Shown: piece by piece, positions 46,246 to 54,381 of the stretch
Layout: each line of letters opens with the position of its first letter
Position numbering within the stretch: position 1 is the first letter of the stretch
From: Rahnella sikkimica
GTDB taxonomy: Bacteria > Pseudomonadota > Gammaproteobacteria > Enterobacterales > Enterobacteriaceae
Assembly (NCBI RefSeq): GCF_002951615.1
Contig: NZ_CP019063.1
Span: 62,001 to 126,000 of the forward strand
Direction: 5' to 3'
Length of the DNA stretch: 64,000 bases
Program-made: the position numbers and the translations under genes
The notes under the pieces: model-generated
What the model was told of the DNA's origin: nothing
Seen by the model: only the letters and a program-made list of their open reading frames with translations
Databases searched by the model: none

Positions 46246-46779
46246 TCACGAAAAAGACTGAAGATAATCTATATATCCTTTCGCGCTTTTCTCCAGTTCT
46301 TCTTGCGAAATTCCATCTTCTGCGCCGTAAAAAGCATAGAAGGGAAGGTAATTTGCCCCGACATATTTTGCCGTCATTTCGAAAGGCAAAAGTATTTCTT
46401 TTAGTGAATGCTGGTAACGTCCTTCAGGCGAAAAATCCTCTTCCTTAATACCGGCGCTCACGGCCAGAGAAAACTTCCGGTTTCTGAGTTTGTGCCCGCT
46501 TTTGGAGCCGTAAGCCCAGCCATAGGTGAAGACTTCATCGAGCCATTGTTTCAGAAGCGGCGGGCTGTTAAACCAGTACAGCGGAAATTGCAAAACAAGG
46601 CTGTCATGTTGCTCAATTAACTGCTGTTCTTTTTGAACATCAATACTCCCGTCAGGGTAAGCCTGATAAAGGTTATGGACTGTATATAAATCGGGGTGTT
46701 GCGTTAATTCACGAATCCACCGTTTATTAATAACAGATTCATTCAGGTTTGGATGAATAACCACAATGAGCGTTTTCAA
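46246..46779 (-). CDS. NAD(P)H-dependent quinone reductase-like flavoprotein
   Basis: A 177-residue flavodoxin-fold protein of the MdaB/KefF/NQO group (MKTLIVVIHPNLNESVINKR; VLQFPLYWFNSPPLLKQWLD; GRKF-like SAGIKEEDF). It should bind FMN or FAD and transfer two electrons to quinones. The start is TTG at 46779 with a strong AAGGGAG 7 bases before it. It is divergent from an HxlR regulator and probably under its control, as with many redox-sensing HxlR pairs. Confidence 0.87.
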   Translation of the reverse strand: MKTLIVVIHPNLNESVINKRWIRELTQHPDLYTVHNLYQAYPDGSIDVQKEQQLIEQHDSLVLQFPLYWFNSPPLLKQWLDEVFTYGWAYGSKSGHKLRNRKFSLAVSAGIKEEDFSPEGRYQHSLKEILLPFEMTAKYVGANYLPFYAFYGAEDGISQEELEKSAKGYIDYLQSFS

Positions 46780-46853
46780 ATAATATCTCCCTTTATTCGA
46801 TACAATAATTCAGTGCCTGTTTGATGTTTGCATCATAGGGAGCTTTAATTTAA

Positions 46854-46883
46854 AGTACAATACTGTCATTTACGATAGGTACT
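46854..46883. promoter_or_regulatory. Candidate HxlR operator
   Basis: AGTAC (46854-46858) and GTACT (46879-46883) are inverted around a 20-base AT-rich centre, with TAC-N2-TACT and TAGGTACTA pieces as in HxlR-type sites. It lies in the 122-bp divergent region just upstream of the HxlR gene. Confidence 0.45.
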
Positions 46884-46901
46884 ATACAAAAGGATAGTGT
46901 A

Positions 46902-47255
46902 ATGAATGAAGAAGCGGTTGATATTCCCTGCGAACTTCAGGAGGAAACAGGGTTTGCTTATACGCTTTCGCGGGTCAGCGGGAAATATAAAATGATCATT
47001 CTCTACTCGCTGACCGGGGCTACGCCTGTGGTGCGTTTCAATGAGCTAAAACGCCGTCTGGGGAAAATTTCATTCAGAACGCTGAGCCTCACGCTGAAAG
47101 AGCTGGAGAGCGACGGTTTGATCATCAGAAAGGAATATCCTCAAATTCCGCCAAAAGTGGAATACAGCCTTTCTCAAAGAGGCCAGTCGCTGATCCCGGT
47201 TTTAGACATGATGTGCGAGTGGGGAAACATCCACAGCAATGACCCGCTGAACTGA
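46902..47255 (+). CDS. HxlR-family transcriptional regulator
   Basis: A 117-residue winged-helix protein of the HxlR family (VSGKYKMIILYSLT, RFNELKRRLGKISFRTLSLT, LIIRKEYPQIPPKVEYSLSQ). AAGGA precedes ATG 46902. Cys10 near the N terminus is where redox-sensing members carry their switch, and Cys109 is near the C terminus. It most likely represses the divergent flavoprotein gene. Confidence 0.88.
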   Translation: MNEEAVDIPCELQEETGFAYTLSRVSGKYKMIILYSLTGATPVVRFNELKRRLGKISFRTLSLTLKELESDGLIIRKEYPQIPPKVEYSLSQRGQSLIPVLDMMCEWGNIHSNDPLN

Positions 47256-47450
47256 CGGATTAAAAGCGCCAGATTACTTAGCCGATGAATGTGCAGAAAA
47301 ATCGGGTTCCTGTGTAAAGAAAGCGTAAAGTAAACCACAGCTAAACAGTCAGCACTTATTCCTAAACCCTCGGTCTTCTTTAAATCCACGTTGTAAAGTT
47401 GTTTAAAAATCGGGTGATACCGTGATTATTTCAGGCAATGGAAATCAATC

Positions 47451-48431
47451 ATGGAACACTCGCACCTTAACGAAACCGAATCCCTCAGCGGAAATTACAC
47501 CGCTGGAAAAAACACTAAAAAAGCCAGTGGATTCACTCTGTTTATGGATCTGCTGAGTGGCGCGCGTTCTCCGGATGCATTGTGGAAAAACCGCATGTTC
47601 CGTGTGAAATACGCCGTTCGAACCTTGCTGCATCCGCTGGACACCCTCAAAGTGCTCGACAAGATGGCGACCGAACCGGTCTGGCAGGACGCATTAAGTG
47701 TGCAGACTAAGCTGCCGAACAAAATTCATAAACCGTATTTGTATCTCGGTTTGCCTTCCGCCGGACGCGCCGATGCGCTGGTCGATCACTACGAGTTTGT
47801 GAAAAACCTCACTAATGCTTCCCTGAAAAACGCTTTGCTCAGCGCGGGCGGTTACACTGTCACACAATTTGCAGGTAAAGAGGGCGAAAGCTTCCGCGTG
47901 GTGCTGGGATCCATCGGTAAATCCGAGCGCGAAGGCGAAGCCAATATGTTCCTGTACATGGGTGAAACGCGCCTTGCCGCGCTGACGTTCAGCGTCGTGC
48001 AACGTCCGGAAGGGGCGACGATCGTTGTGGGCGGTTTCCAAGGCGCAAACCGTTCTACGCCGCATGAAGTGATTAAACAGGCGACCAAATCCTGCTACGG
48101 GCTGTTTCCAAAACGCCTGTTACTGGAAAGCCTGCAACGTATTGCAGAACAATCCGGTGTGAAAAATATTCTGGCCGTCAGCGATACCGGACACGTTTTC
48201 CGCAGCCTGCGTTACCGTCACCGTAAGAAAAATGTCTTTGTCGCCAGCTATAACGAATTCTGGGACTCCATCAGTGCAGCGGTGTATTCACCGGAGTTAT
48301 ATGACGTTCCGCTGGAATTACCCCGCAAAACGATGGAAGAGATCCCGAGCAAAAAGCGTTCTGAGTACCGCAAACGCTATACCTTGCTCGATGAACTCAG
48401 CGAAAGCACAGCGTCACTGCTGAAAGCCTGA
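47451..48431 (+). CDS. ybjX: VirK/YbjX family protein (DUF535)
   Basis: A 326-residue protein of the VirK/YbjX family (MFRVKYAVRTLLHPLDTLKV; PYLYLGLPSAGRADALVDHY; FPKRLLLESLQRIAEQSGVK; EFWDSIS). Members are PhoP-regulated in E. coli and Salmonella and linked to resistance to antimicrobial peptides; the biochemical role is unknown. Monocistronic with a hairpin terminator about 48 bases downstream. I could not find a convincing PhoP box. Confidence 0.85.
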   Translation: MEHSHLNETESLSGNYTAGKNTKKASGFTLFMDLLSGARSPDALWKNRMFRVKYAVRTLLHPLDTLKVLDKMATEPVWQDALSVQTKLPNKIHKPYLYLGLPSAGRADALVDHYEFVKNLTNASLKNALLSAGGYTVTQFAGKEGESFRVVLGSIGKSEREGEANMFLYMGETRLAALTFSVVQRPEGATIVVGGFQGANRSTPHEVIKQATKSCYGLFPKRLLLESLQRIAEQSGVKNILAVSDTGHVFRSLRYRHRKKNVFVASYNEFWDSISAAVYSPELYDVPLELPRKTMEEIPSKKRSEYRKRYTLLDELSESTASLLKA

Positions 48432-48478
48432 TCCTCAGGCGATTTATGCTCAGAATGACCCGCTGTAGCAGGCAACAT

Positions 48479-48501
48479 GGCCAGGGACTGGCCTTATTTT
48501 T
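48479..48501 (+). terminator. Terminator of ybjX
   Basis: GGCCA (48479-48483) and TGGCC (48489-48493) form a 5-bp GC-rich stem followed by TTATTTTTCT. Confidence 0.6.
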
Positions 48502-48704
48502 CTCCTTTTCCGCACGACTTTACATGAGCAATCCGCTATAAACCCCCCGGTGTTACGTCCTGATTTCGCAGAGGAATAGTCAGCAAATCATTCAATTCCA
48601 AACTAATGCAATTTGAACATTCTCGCGAATTGTGGATATTTGATGGATGAGAATGTTACACGTATCGCAAAATTCTCGGACAAATCGCCTTCAGCTCATT
48701 CAAA

Positions 48705-48720
48705 TGTGAACTCATTCACA
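48705..48720 (+). promoter_or_regulatory. CRP binding site upstream of togT
   Basis: TGTGA-ACTCAT-TCACA is a perfect CRP half-site pair with N6 spacing, centred at about 48712.5. The candidate -10 (TATAAA, 48742-48747) would place a start near 48754, so CRP would sit at about -41.5, the class II activator position. Catabolite control of oligogalacturonide uptake is well established in Dickeya. Confidence 0.85.
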
Positions 48721-48741
48721 TCTATTCATTCGCTCCGCCTA

Positions 48742-48747
48742 TATAAA
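48742..48747 (+). promoter_or_regulatory. Candidate -10 element of togT
   Basis: TATAAA lies between the CRP site and the KdgR-type box. No good -35 is seen, as expected for a class II CRP promoter. Confidence 0.5.
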
Positions 48748-48763
48748 ACGCTATCTCTATAAA

Positions 48764-48782
48764 AACGAAACAGCGGTTCATA
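48764..48782 (+). promoter_or_regulatory. KdgR-type operator just downstream of the togT start
   Basis: AACGAAACAGCGGTTCATA matches about 16 of 19 KdgR consensus positions. If transcription starts near 48754 the box covers about +10 to +28, so repression would block RNA polymerase clearance. Confidence 0.65.
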
Positions 48783-48809
48783 TTTCAAAACTCTCTGGCG
48801 GAACGAAAC

Positions 48810-50375
48810 ATGAAGACAGAAAAACCGATTTTATTTAAACATCAGCTGGCCTACGGCGGCGGTAATTTACTGGGCAGCGGGGCGCTGGCAATTGCCGGGA
48901 TCTGGCTGCTGTACTTCTACACCACGTTTTGCGGCCTGACGCTGCTTCAGGCATCGGCCATTTTCTCGGTTGCGAGCATTATCGACGCAATCAGTAATCC
49001 GCTGATGGGTTACCTCTCTGATAATTTTGGTAAAACGCGCCTCGGTAAACGCTTTGGTCGCCGTCGCTTCTTCATATTACTCGGCGTACCGCTGATGATG
49101 TTCTACCCGCTGCTGTGGGTCGAAGGCTTCGGATTCTGGTATTACCTGTCCACCTACGTCGTCTTCGAACTGATTTATACCTCGGTGATGGTGCCGTATG
49201 AAACGCTCGCCACCGAAATGACCACCGATTTTTCGGCGCGCTCTAAACTGACCGGCTACAAAGCGATTTTCGGCAAAGTGGCCAACTTCCTCGCAGCCTT
49301 TATTCCCGGCCAGTTCATTCTGATCTACGGCAAAGACTCCGCGCAGCCGTTCTTCTTCACGGCGCTGACCTACGGGGTGATCCTGTGCGTTGCCATCGGC
49401 CTGCTGTATTTGTCTTCCTGGGAACGCCCGGTGGAAGAAACCACGCCGGTGGACGAGGCCAAAATGAGCCTCGGCAAAACCATGCTGACGCTGGTTCGCG
49501 ATATGAAATCGACGTTCCACCTGCGCGTATTCCGTAAACATCTGGGGATGTATCTCTGTGGTTTTGGTGCGGAATGGCTGTTCGCGTCGGTCTTTACCTA
49601 CTTCATCATTTTCGTTCTGCAATATGACCCGACGATGGTCGCCGGGCTGAGCAGCCTGAACTCGATTCTGCAACTGTTCTCCACGGCAATTTTCATCGGT
49701 ATCTGCGTGAAACACGGTTTCAGCAAGCCTTACATTCTGGCGCTCGGCATCGTCGTTTTCTCCGTATTTTGCTACAGCCTGCTGCATTTCCTGCATCTGC
49801 CGCAGCAGTACGCCACCGTAGCAATGCTCACCATTACCGTGATTTTCGGTATCGGGACCGGCGGCGTGTACTACATTCCGTGGACGGTTTACACCTTCCT
49901 GGCCGATGTGGATGAAGCCTTTACCGGCCGCCGCCGCGAAGGGATCTACGCCGGTGCGATGACCTTCTCCGGCAAGCTGATGCGTTCGGTGATCGTGTTT
50001 GTGATGGGTGCCATTCTGAGCTTCTACGGCTTCCAGTCCAAATCCCATACCCAGCCGGAAAGCGCGGTGATGGCGATTGCGCTGGTGTTCTGTATCGGCG
50101 TCATCGGCCTGGCGCTGATGGCAATGGTGTTCAGTAATCAGATGAAACTTAACCGTAAAACGCATCTGGTGGTGCTCGGCGAAGTGGCCCGTATCAAAGC
50201 AGGCGGTGCCATCGGCCATATCAAGCCGGACGCCCGCGCGGTGATGGAAGAGCTGATCGGACATCCGTATGAGGAATGCTGGGGCAACAGCGCGGTATGC
50301 CGCAAGATCTTCAACACGCCAGCCGTTCATGTGGATGTGCCTAAACCGCTGACCGGCACCACGCAGCAGCCGTAA
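48810..50375 (+). CDS. togT: Oligogalacturonide transporter TogT (GPH family)
   Basis: A 521-residue inner-membrane sugar:cation symporter of the GPH family with about 12 helices. The family start (FKHQLAYGGGNLLGSGALAI), the NPLMGYLSDNFGKTRLGKRF loop and GRRRF follow the TogT pattern of Dickeya. It imports oligogalacturonides for Ogl and KdgF (7.5-9.1 kb). It is first in an operon with pelX and kdgM and has CRP and KdgR-type sites directly upstream. Confidence 0.9.
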   Translation: MKTEKPILFKHQLAYGGGNLLGSGALAIAGIWLLYFYTTFCGLTLLQASAIFSVASIIDAISNPLMGYLSDNFGKTRLGKRFGRRRFFILLGVPLMMFYPLLWVEGFGFWYYLSTYVVFELIYTSVMVPYETLATEMTTDFSARSKLTGYKAIFGKVANFLAAFIPGQFILIYGKDSAQPFFFTALTYGVILCVAIGLLYLSSWERPVEETTPVDEAKMSLGKTMLTLVRDMKSTFHLRVFRKHLGMYLCGFGAEWLFASVFTYFIIFVLQYDPTMVAGLSSLNSILQLFSTAIFIGICVKHGFSKPYILALGIVVFSVFCYSLLHFLHLPQQYATVAMLTITVIFGIGTGGVYYIPWTVYTFLADVDEAFTGRRREGIYAGAMTFSGKLMRSVIVFVMGAILSFYGFQSKSHTQPESAVMAIALVFCIGVIGLALMAMVFSNQMKLNRKTHLVVLGEVARIKAGGAIGHIKPDARAVMEELIGHPYEECWGNSAVCRKIFNTPAVHVDVPKPLTGTTQQP

Positions 50376-50406
50376 TCTCCGAATAACTGAGTATTTGACC
50401 TCACCG

Positions 50407-50430
50407 GCTGGCCGGGAAACACCGGCCAGC
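50407..50430 (+). other. Intercistronic hairpin between togT and pelX
   Basis: GCTGGCCGG (50407-50415) and CCGGCCAGC (50422-50430) form a perfect 9-bp stem with a 6-base loop. TTTTTT follows 9 bases later, so it may be an attenuator or stabiliser that sets the togT:pelX ratio. Confidence 0.5.
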
Positions 50431-50449
50431 GATCCCGTGTTTTTTAAGG

Positions 50450-52630
50450 ATGAGAAAATCTATGTGGGAACACAAACTGGCGATTGTCGCGCTGTCCCTG
50501 GGGATAAGCGCGCAATGCATCGCCGCCGCATTGCCTGAACCGGAAAATCTGCGCTGGCACAGCATCACTTTTGGTCAGTCCACCGACGTCAATTTTGCCA
50601 CTAACGTATTGCCTGAAAAAGTCGGCATGAACGACGTTCGCACAGCGGATGACAAACCCATCCCGGCGGAAGGTATTGTGCTGACCACGCCGTTCACGCT
50701 GGAAAGCCGCGGCGGCAAAGTGGGGAACAGCCACGACGGCCTGACCTATTTCTATACGCGTCTGCCCGCGGAGGCGAATTTCCAGCTGGAAGCGGATATC
50801 ACGCTCGATCAGTTTGGCCCGGAAAACGGCGCGAAACCGGCCGGTCAGGAAGGCGCGGGATTACTGGTGCGGGACATTCTCGGCGCGCCGCGTGAACCTG
50901 TCACCAAACCGGGTATTGAGGAATTACCGGCGGCGTCAAATATGGTGATGAACAGCGTGATGGCGGTGGGCGATAAGCCGCCGGTCGTGGCGCTGATAGC
51001 ACGGCAGGGCGTGAAACAGCCCTGGGGCAACACCGGTATCGGCATTGTGCGCGAGGAATATCATCCGCTGACCACGCCCGCACATTTCTCGTTGCGGCTG
51101 ACGCGGACGGACAGCGGTTTTGATGTCGCCTATGCGCCGCAGGGCAGCGATCAGTGGACGGTAAAATCCGTTGAAGGCGCAGACCGGGTGACACAGCTGG
51201 ATAAAACCGGGTATTACGTCGGTTTCTTTGCCTCGCGCAATGCCAAAATCACGGTCAGCCACGCGAAACTGACACTCAGCGAAGCGCATTCTTTGCCTTC
51301 TGCGGCTTACATGACACCGTCACTTAAGCCGCGTATTGAAATCATGTCTTCGCCGGTCGTTACGCATCGCGACAGTGTTTTCCAGCTGCGCACCAACGGC
51401 GACGGCAAGTTGCAGGTCGAAGAAGGCAATAAACCGCTGCTGAGGCAGAAAACCGTTCAGGGCGGCGACGTGGTTGCCGTGCCGTTCCATGCCGGTCAAC
51501 CCGCAACCACACTGAAAGTGACGTTCACGCCGGAAAACGGAAAACCGCTGACGCAGGAATTTGCAGTTCGCATGGCGCGGGTCAGCAATCCTGATGCGCT
51601 GTATGTCTCGCCGCAGGGAACGGCTGAAAACGATGGTTCGCAGGCGCATCCGCTGGATTTCGCCCTCGCGGTCAATCTGTTAGCGCCAGGCGGAACCTTG
51701 TGGCTGGCGGACGGGGACTATCCGGCCAGCGTGATCCCGGCAACCGCCAGCGGCACTCTGGCAAAACAGAAAACGCTGCGTCCGCTGGGCGAAAATGCGG
51801 TGTTTAACGGATTAAAACTCGAGGCCAGTTTCTGGAATGTGCAGGGTATTACCGTTACGCAGAAAAGTTTTCATATTGCCGGAAGTCACAACCACATCGA
51901 CCGCGTTAAGGCTCACCACGCCGACGATACCGGCATCTGGGTCGCCTCACCGGACGGCATTGGCCGCGCACTGTGGGCCAGCCATAACCTGATCAGCAAT
52001 TCTGAATCCTGGGGGAATCAGGATCCGGGACGCAAAAATGCCGATGGTTTTGCGGTGAAAATGCGCGTGGGCGAGGGCAACCGCCTGGTGAATTGTTATT
52101 CGCATGACAACGTGGATGACGGATTCGATCTGTTCAACAAAATCGAAGACGGCCCGAACGGCAGTGTCACGATTGAAAACAGTTTGTCAGTTCATAACGG
52201 CAGCAACGGATTCAAACTCGGTGGCGAAGGGTTGCCGGTTGCGCACCGCGTGCTGAACAGCGTGGCGGTAGAAAACGGCATGGACGGCTTCACCGATAAC
52301 TTCAACCCCGGCGCGCTTTACGTGGAAGGCAACCGCGCGGTAGACAACAAACGCTTCAACTTCCTGTTCCGTCCGTCGCCGTACACCACCGCGGATAAGC
52401 AGGGCGTGTTCAGAGGCAATGTTTCGCTGCGCACCTCGCCGGGTAAATATGACGATTCTGTCAGCGGTAATGTCGATGACAGTAACTATTTTTATCTGAA
52501 CCATAAAAGTGTGAATACGCAAAAAAAAGAAATTACGCCGGGAGATTTTATTTCTCTCCGGTTGCCGGATCCGGTTATCCGTCTTTCTGACGGTGGATTT
52601 AATTACGCTGACTTTTTGAAACAAAAATAA
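50450..52630 (+). CDS. pelX: Periplasmic exopolygalacturonate lyase PelX (PL9)
   Basis: About 726 residues. A signal peptide (HKLAIVALSLGISAQCIAA) leads into a mature start LPEPENLRW. An N-terminal domain to about residue 380 is followed by a right-handed parallel beta-helix typical of PL9 lyases (YVSPQGTAENDGSQAHP at its start; HADDTGIWVASPDGIGR; NADGFAVKM; DNVDDGFDLFNK). It removes unsaturated digalacturonates from oligomers in the periplasm. Start choice: ATG 50450 has no spacing from AAGG, so ATG 50462 (AAGGA 11 bases before) may be correct. It is 75 bp after togT, in the same operon. Confidence 0.9.
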   Translation: MRKSMWEHKLAIVALSLGISAQCIAAALPEPENLRWHSITFGQSTDVNFATNVLPEKVGMNDVRTADDKPIPAEGIVLTTPFTLESRGGKVGNSHDGLTYFYTRLPAEANFQLEADITLDQFGPENGAKPAGQEGAGLLVRDILGAPREPVTKPGIEELPAASNMVMNSVMAVGDKPPVVALIARQGVKQPWGNTGIGIVREEYHPLTTPAHFSLRLTRTDSGFDVAYAPQGSDQWTVKSVEGADRVTQLDKTGYYVGFFASRNAKITVSHAKLTLSEAHSLPSAAYMTPSLKPRIEIMSSPVVTHRDSVFQLRTNGDGKLQVEEGNKPLLRQKTVQGGDVVAVPFHAGQPATTLKVTFTPENGKPLTQEFAVRMARVSNPDALYVSPQGTAENDGSQAHPLDFALAVNLLAPGGTLWLADGDYPASVIPATASGTLAKQKTLRPLGENAVFNGLKLEASFWNVQGITVTQKSFHIAGSHNHIDRVKAHHADDTGIWVASPDGIGRALWASHNLISNSESWGNQDPGRKNADGFAVKMRVGEGNRLVNCYSHDNVDDGFDLFNKIEDGPNGSVTIENSLSVHNGSNGFKLGGEGLPVAHRVLNSVAVENGMDGFTDNFNPGALYVEGNRAVDNKRFNFLFRPSPYTTADKQGVFRGNVSLRTSPGKYDDSVSGNVDDSNYFYLNHKSVNTQKKEITPGDFISLRLPDPVIRLSDGGFNYADFLKQK

Positions 52631-52696
52631 AGCGGCGTGATGAATAACAAGCATTACTTATAAAATAAAAAACTCAATATCTCTGGGGCTTAAAAA

Positions 52697-53377
52697 ATGA
52701 AAAATAACAGACTGCTGATCTGCGGTCTGCTGCTGGCCAGCGCCAGCAGCCAGGCCGTAACAATTGACCTTCGCCATGAATGGCTCGATGACAGTAAACA
52801 ACATAAAGACAGGGCGTTAGTCTCACACCGCTTCGATAACGGCTTTGGTTTCTCACTGGAAGCCAAGTGGAAATCCGGCGGTGACAACCAGAATAAACCC
52901 TTTAATAATCTGGTAGATAACGGCACTGAAAGCACCATCAGCTATCAGTATAAAGTGACACCGGCGTTCTTCCTGCAACCGGGCTTTACGCTGGAATCCA
53001 GCTCGGACAGCAGCATCTATAAACCATTTTTAACCGCCGGATATACCTTCGACAACGGCATTTATTTTAATGCCCGCTACCGTTATGAATATACCCGCTA
53101 TACCAAGGAAAATACCGAGGATCGTAAAACCAATCGTGGCGAAATCTGGCTGGGGTATCGCCTTGCCGACTGGCGCTTTGAATATAACTATATCTATAAA
53201 CACAGCGATCAAATTTTATATGACAACGATAAATGGGATTATGAGCAGGATCTGAAGGTCGCTTATAATATCAATAAAAACTGGACGCCATATGTTCAGG
53301 TTGGTGATGTCTCTGTCAGAAAAACCACCGATGAACGTCAGACGCGTTTCCGTTTGGGGATACAATACTCATTCTGA
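52697..53377 (+). CDS. kdgM: Oligogalacturonate-specific outer-membrane porin (KdgM family)
   Basis: A 226-residue porin precursor: signal peptide (MKNNRLLICGLLLASASSQA), mature start VTIDLRHEW, then 12-strand amphipathic beta-barrel ending in Phe (RLGIQYSF). KdgM, KdgN and NanC form this family; the pectin operon points to oligogalacturonides. It follows pelX by 66 bp and ends with a hairpin terminator. It completes the route KdgM-PelX-TogT. Confidence 0.92.
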   Translation: MKNNRLLICGLLLASASSQAVTIDLRHEWLDDSKQHKDRALVSHRFDNGFGFSLEAKWKSGGDNQNKPFNNLVDNGTESTISYQYKVTPAFFLQPGFTLESSSDSSIYKPFLTAGYTFDNGIYFNARYRYEYTRYTKENTEDRKTNRGEIWLGYRLADWRFEYNYIYKHSDQILYDNDKWDYEQDLKVAYNINKNWTPYVQVGDVSVRKTTDERQTRFRLGIQYSF

Positions 53378-53421
53378 TTTCGGGGAATAAATAACGCCTT
53401 CGTCAATAAGTGCTCAGTAAT

Positions 53422-53459
53422 AAACTCCTGCCTGTAAACTCCGGCGGGAGTTTCACTTT
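53422..53459 (+). terminator. Terminator of the togT-pelX-kdgM operon
   Basis: AAACTCC (53422-53428) pairs with GGAGTTT (53447-53453), extended by imperfect GC pairs, followed by CACTTTTATG. Confidence 0.7.
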
Positions 53460-53569
53460 TATGACAATCTCGTTGATGTTCGTTTAAGTTATAACATCCG
53501 GTTGGAATAATGACGTCGTTGTTTCTTCACTCAAACATAAACGGGACGTATTAATAATGATTTTGCGGG

Positions 53570-53598
53570 TTGACAATAATATACAGCATGCGTAAATT
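53570..53598 (+). promoter_or_regulatory. Strong candidate promoter of the mgtA-family leader
   Basis: TTGACA (53570-53575, perfect) and TAAATT (53593-53598) are 17 bp apart. The start would be about 53605, some 770 bases before the ATPase gene. I saw no good PhoP box; a GTTGA/GTTTA pair near 53483-53497 has the wrong period (10, not 11). Confidence 0.55.
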
Positions 53599-53604
53599 GC
53601 ACCT

Positions 53605-54377
53605 GCCGGAAGTTGCGGCCTTTCCTCACTTAACATAAGAGACTAATGGACACTGTATCTAGTAGCTTCCCGAATGACGCTGAACCGGCGCTTCGGAATA
53701 TTAAACATGAAATCGACTGTGATCATTTCATCGTTTGGGTGTGCCTCGCCAGAGCCTGATGCTCTTGTGTTACCTCACCTCAACCTGAGTGTTTACGGTC
53801 CCGGGGTGTGTTATGAACTTCAAATCAATCCTTAATCCGGATGTCAAAACCCTGACATCACTTCTGCGTGTCCGTCCGTCCCGAGACAGGGTGCTGGCTG
53901 CGCGCGGCAAAGACTCGCATTCAATTTTTTCTTATAAAATCAACAGCATGAATCTTCGCGTCACCAACTGGCGCGTCAGTCCTGTGACCGGCCAGCTTGA
54001 GCAGCGTTGCATCATGTCTGAAAGCGAAGAACCTCAAAGTCGGTTATCCCCCGCATGATTCAGCCCGTGGTTTAACGCCGCGCTGAATCTCGTCCTTATT
54101 GCTGCCTGACCGTTTTCCGCCAGGATATTGCTGATTTAATTCCGTTGACCTTTTTCAACTGTGTTATTTCAGAGAATAATTCCGGCCAGCGAATCCTGAA
54201 GCAGAAATAAAAGACACATAATAAGGCTTGTTCTGTTTATCTATAAATAAACAGCGAATAGCCCTGCATAAAATAAATGAAAACACCGATCGCTCAGACG
54301 ATACGGGCAATATTCTGCGGCCTGAAAAAAGGCTTACGGATATTACGCCCATATTGTTGCGCGACAGGAGCACCACC
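53605..54377 (+). other. Long leader of the Mg2+ ATPase gene
   Basis: This 770-base stretch holds a 37-residue ORF at 53646-53759 without a good ribosome site, an 81-residue ORF at 53813-54058, a 34-residue ORF overlapping the ATPase start, and hairpins such as CCGAA/TTCGG (53670-53674/53692-53696). Mg2+-transporter genes of enterobacteria are known for long regulatory leaders with small ORFs (mgtL in Salmonella). I do not recognise this one, so control by Mg2+, proline or translation is inference. Confidence 0.5.
53813..54058 (+). CDS. Hypothetical 81-residue protein in the mgtA leader
   Basis: MNFKSILNPDVKTLTSLLRV opens an 81-residue basic ORF from ATG 53813, with GGGG 9 bases upstream. 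It ends in a Ser/Glu/Pro-rich tail. No family recognised, no signal peptide or membrane segment. Codon use looks plausible but this could be a chance frame in a leader. Confidence 0.4.
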   Translation: MNFKSILNPDVKTLTSLLRVRPSRDRVLAARGKDSHSIFSYKINSMNLRVTNWRVSPVTGQLEQRCIMSESEEPQSRLSPA

Positions 54378-54381
54378 ATGA
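54277..54381 (+). CDS. Possible 34-residue leader peptide overlapping the ATPase start
   Basis: From ATG 54277 the frame reads MKTPIAQTIRAIFCGLKKGL, then RILRPYCCATGAPP and a TGA that shares bases with the ATPase ATG (ATGA overlap). The two final Pro codons just before the stop are a classic slow-translation place. No ribosome site is visible before the ATG, which lowers confidence. Confidence 0.35.
   Translation: MKTPIAQTIRAIFCGLKKGLRILRPYCCATGAPP

Larger units (their letters stand above)
48432..48809. other. 378-bp intergenic region: ybjX terminator then togT control region
   Basis: The left part holds the ybjX terminator. The right part holds a perfect CRP site, a candidate -10 and a KdgR-type box, listed separately. 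No small ORF is seen. Confidence 0.7.

Noticed and set aside
47389..47405. Possible PhoP box upstream of ybjX
   Set aside because: Only the second half-site (TGTTTA) is good; the first matches three of six bases. Too weak to list.
49077..50330. 417-residue antisense ORF opposite togT
   Set aside because: Compositional shadow of the transmembrane gene on the plus strand.
53646..53759. 37-residue ORF in the ATPase leader as a real gene
   Set aside because: No convincing ribosome site and no protein-like character; kept only as part of the leader observation.
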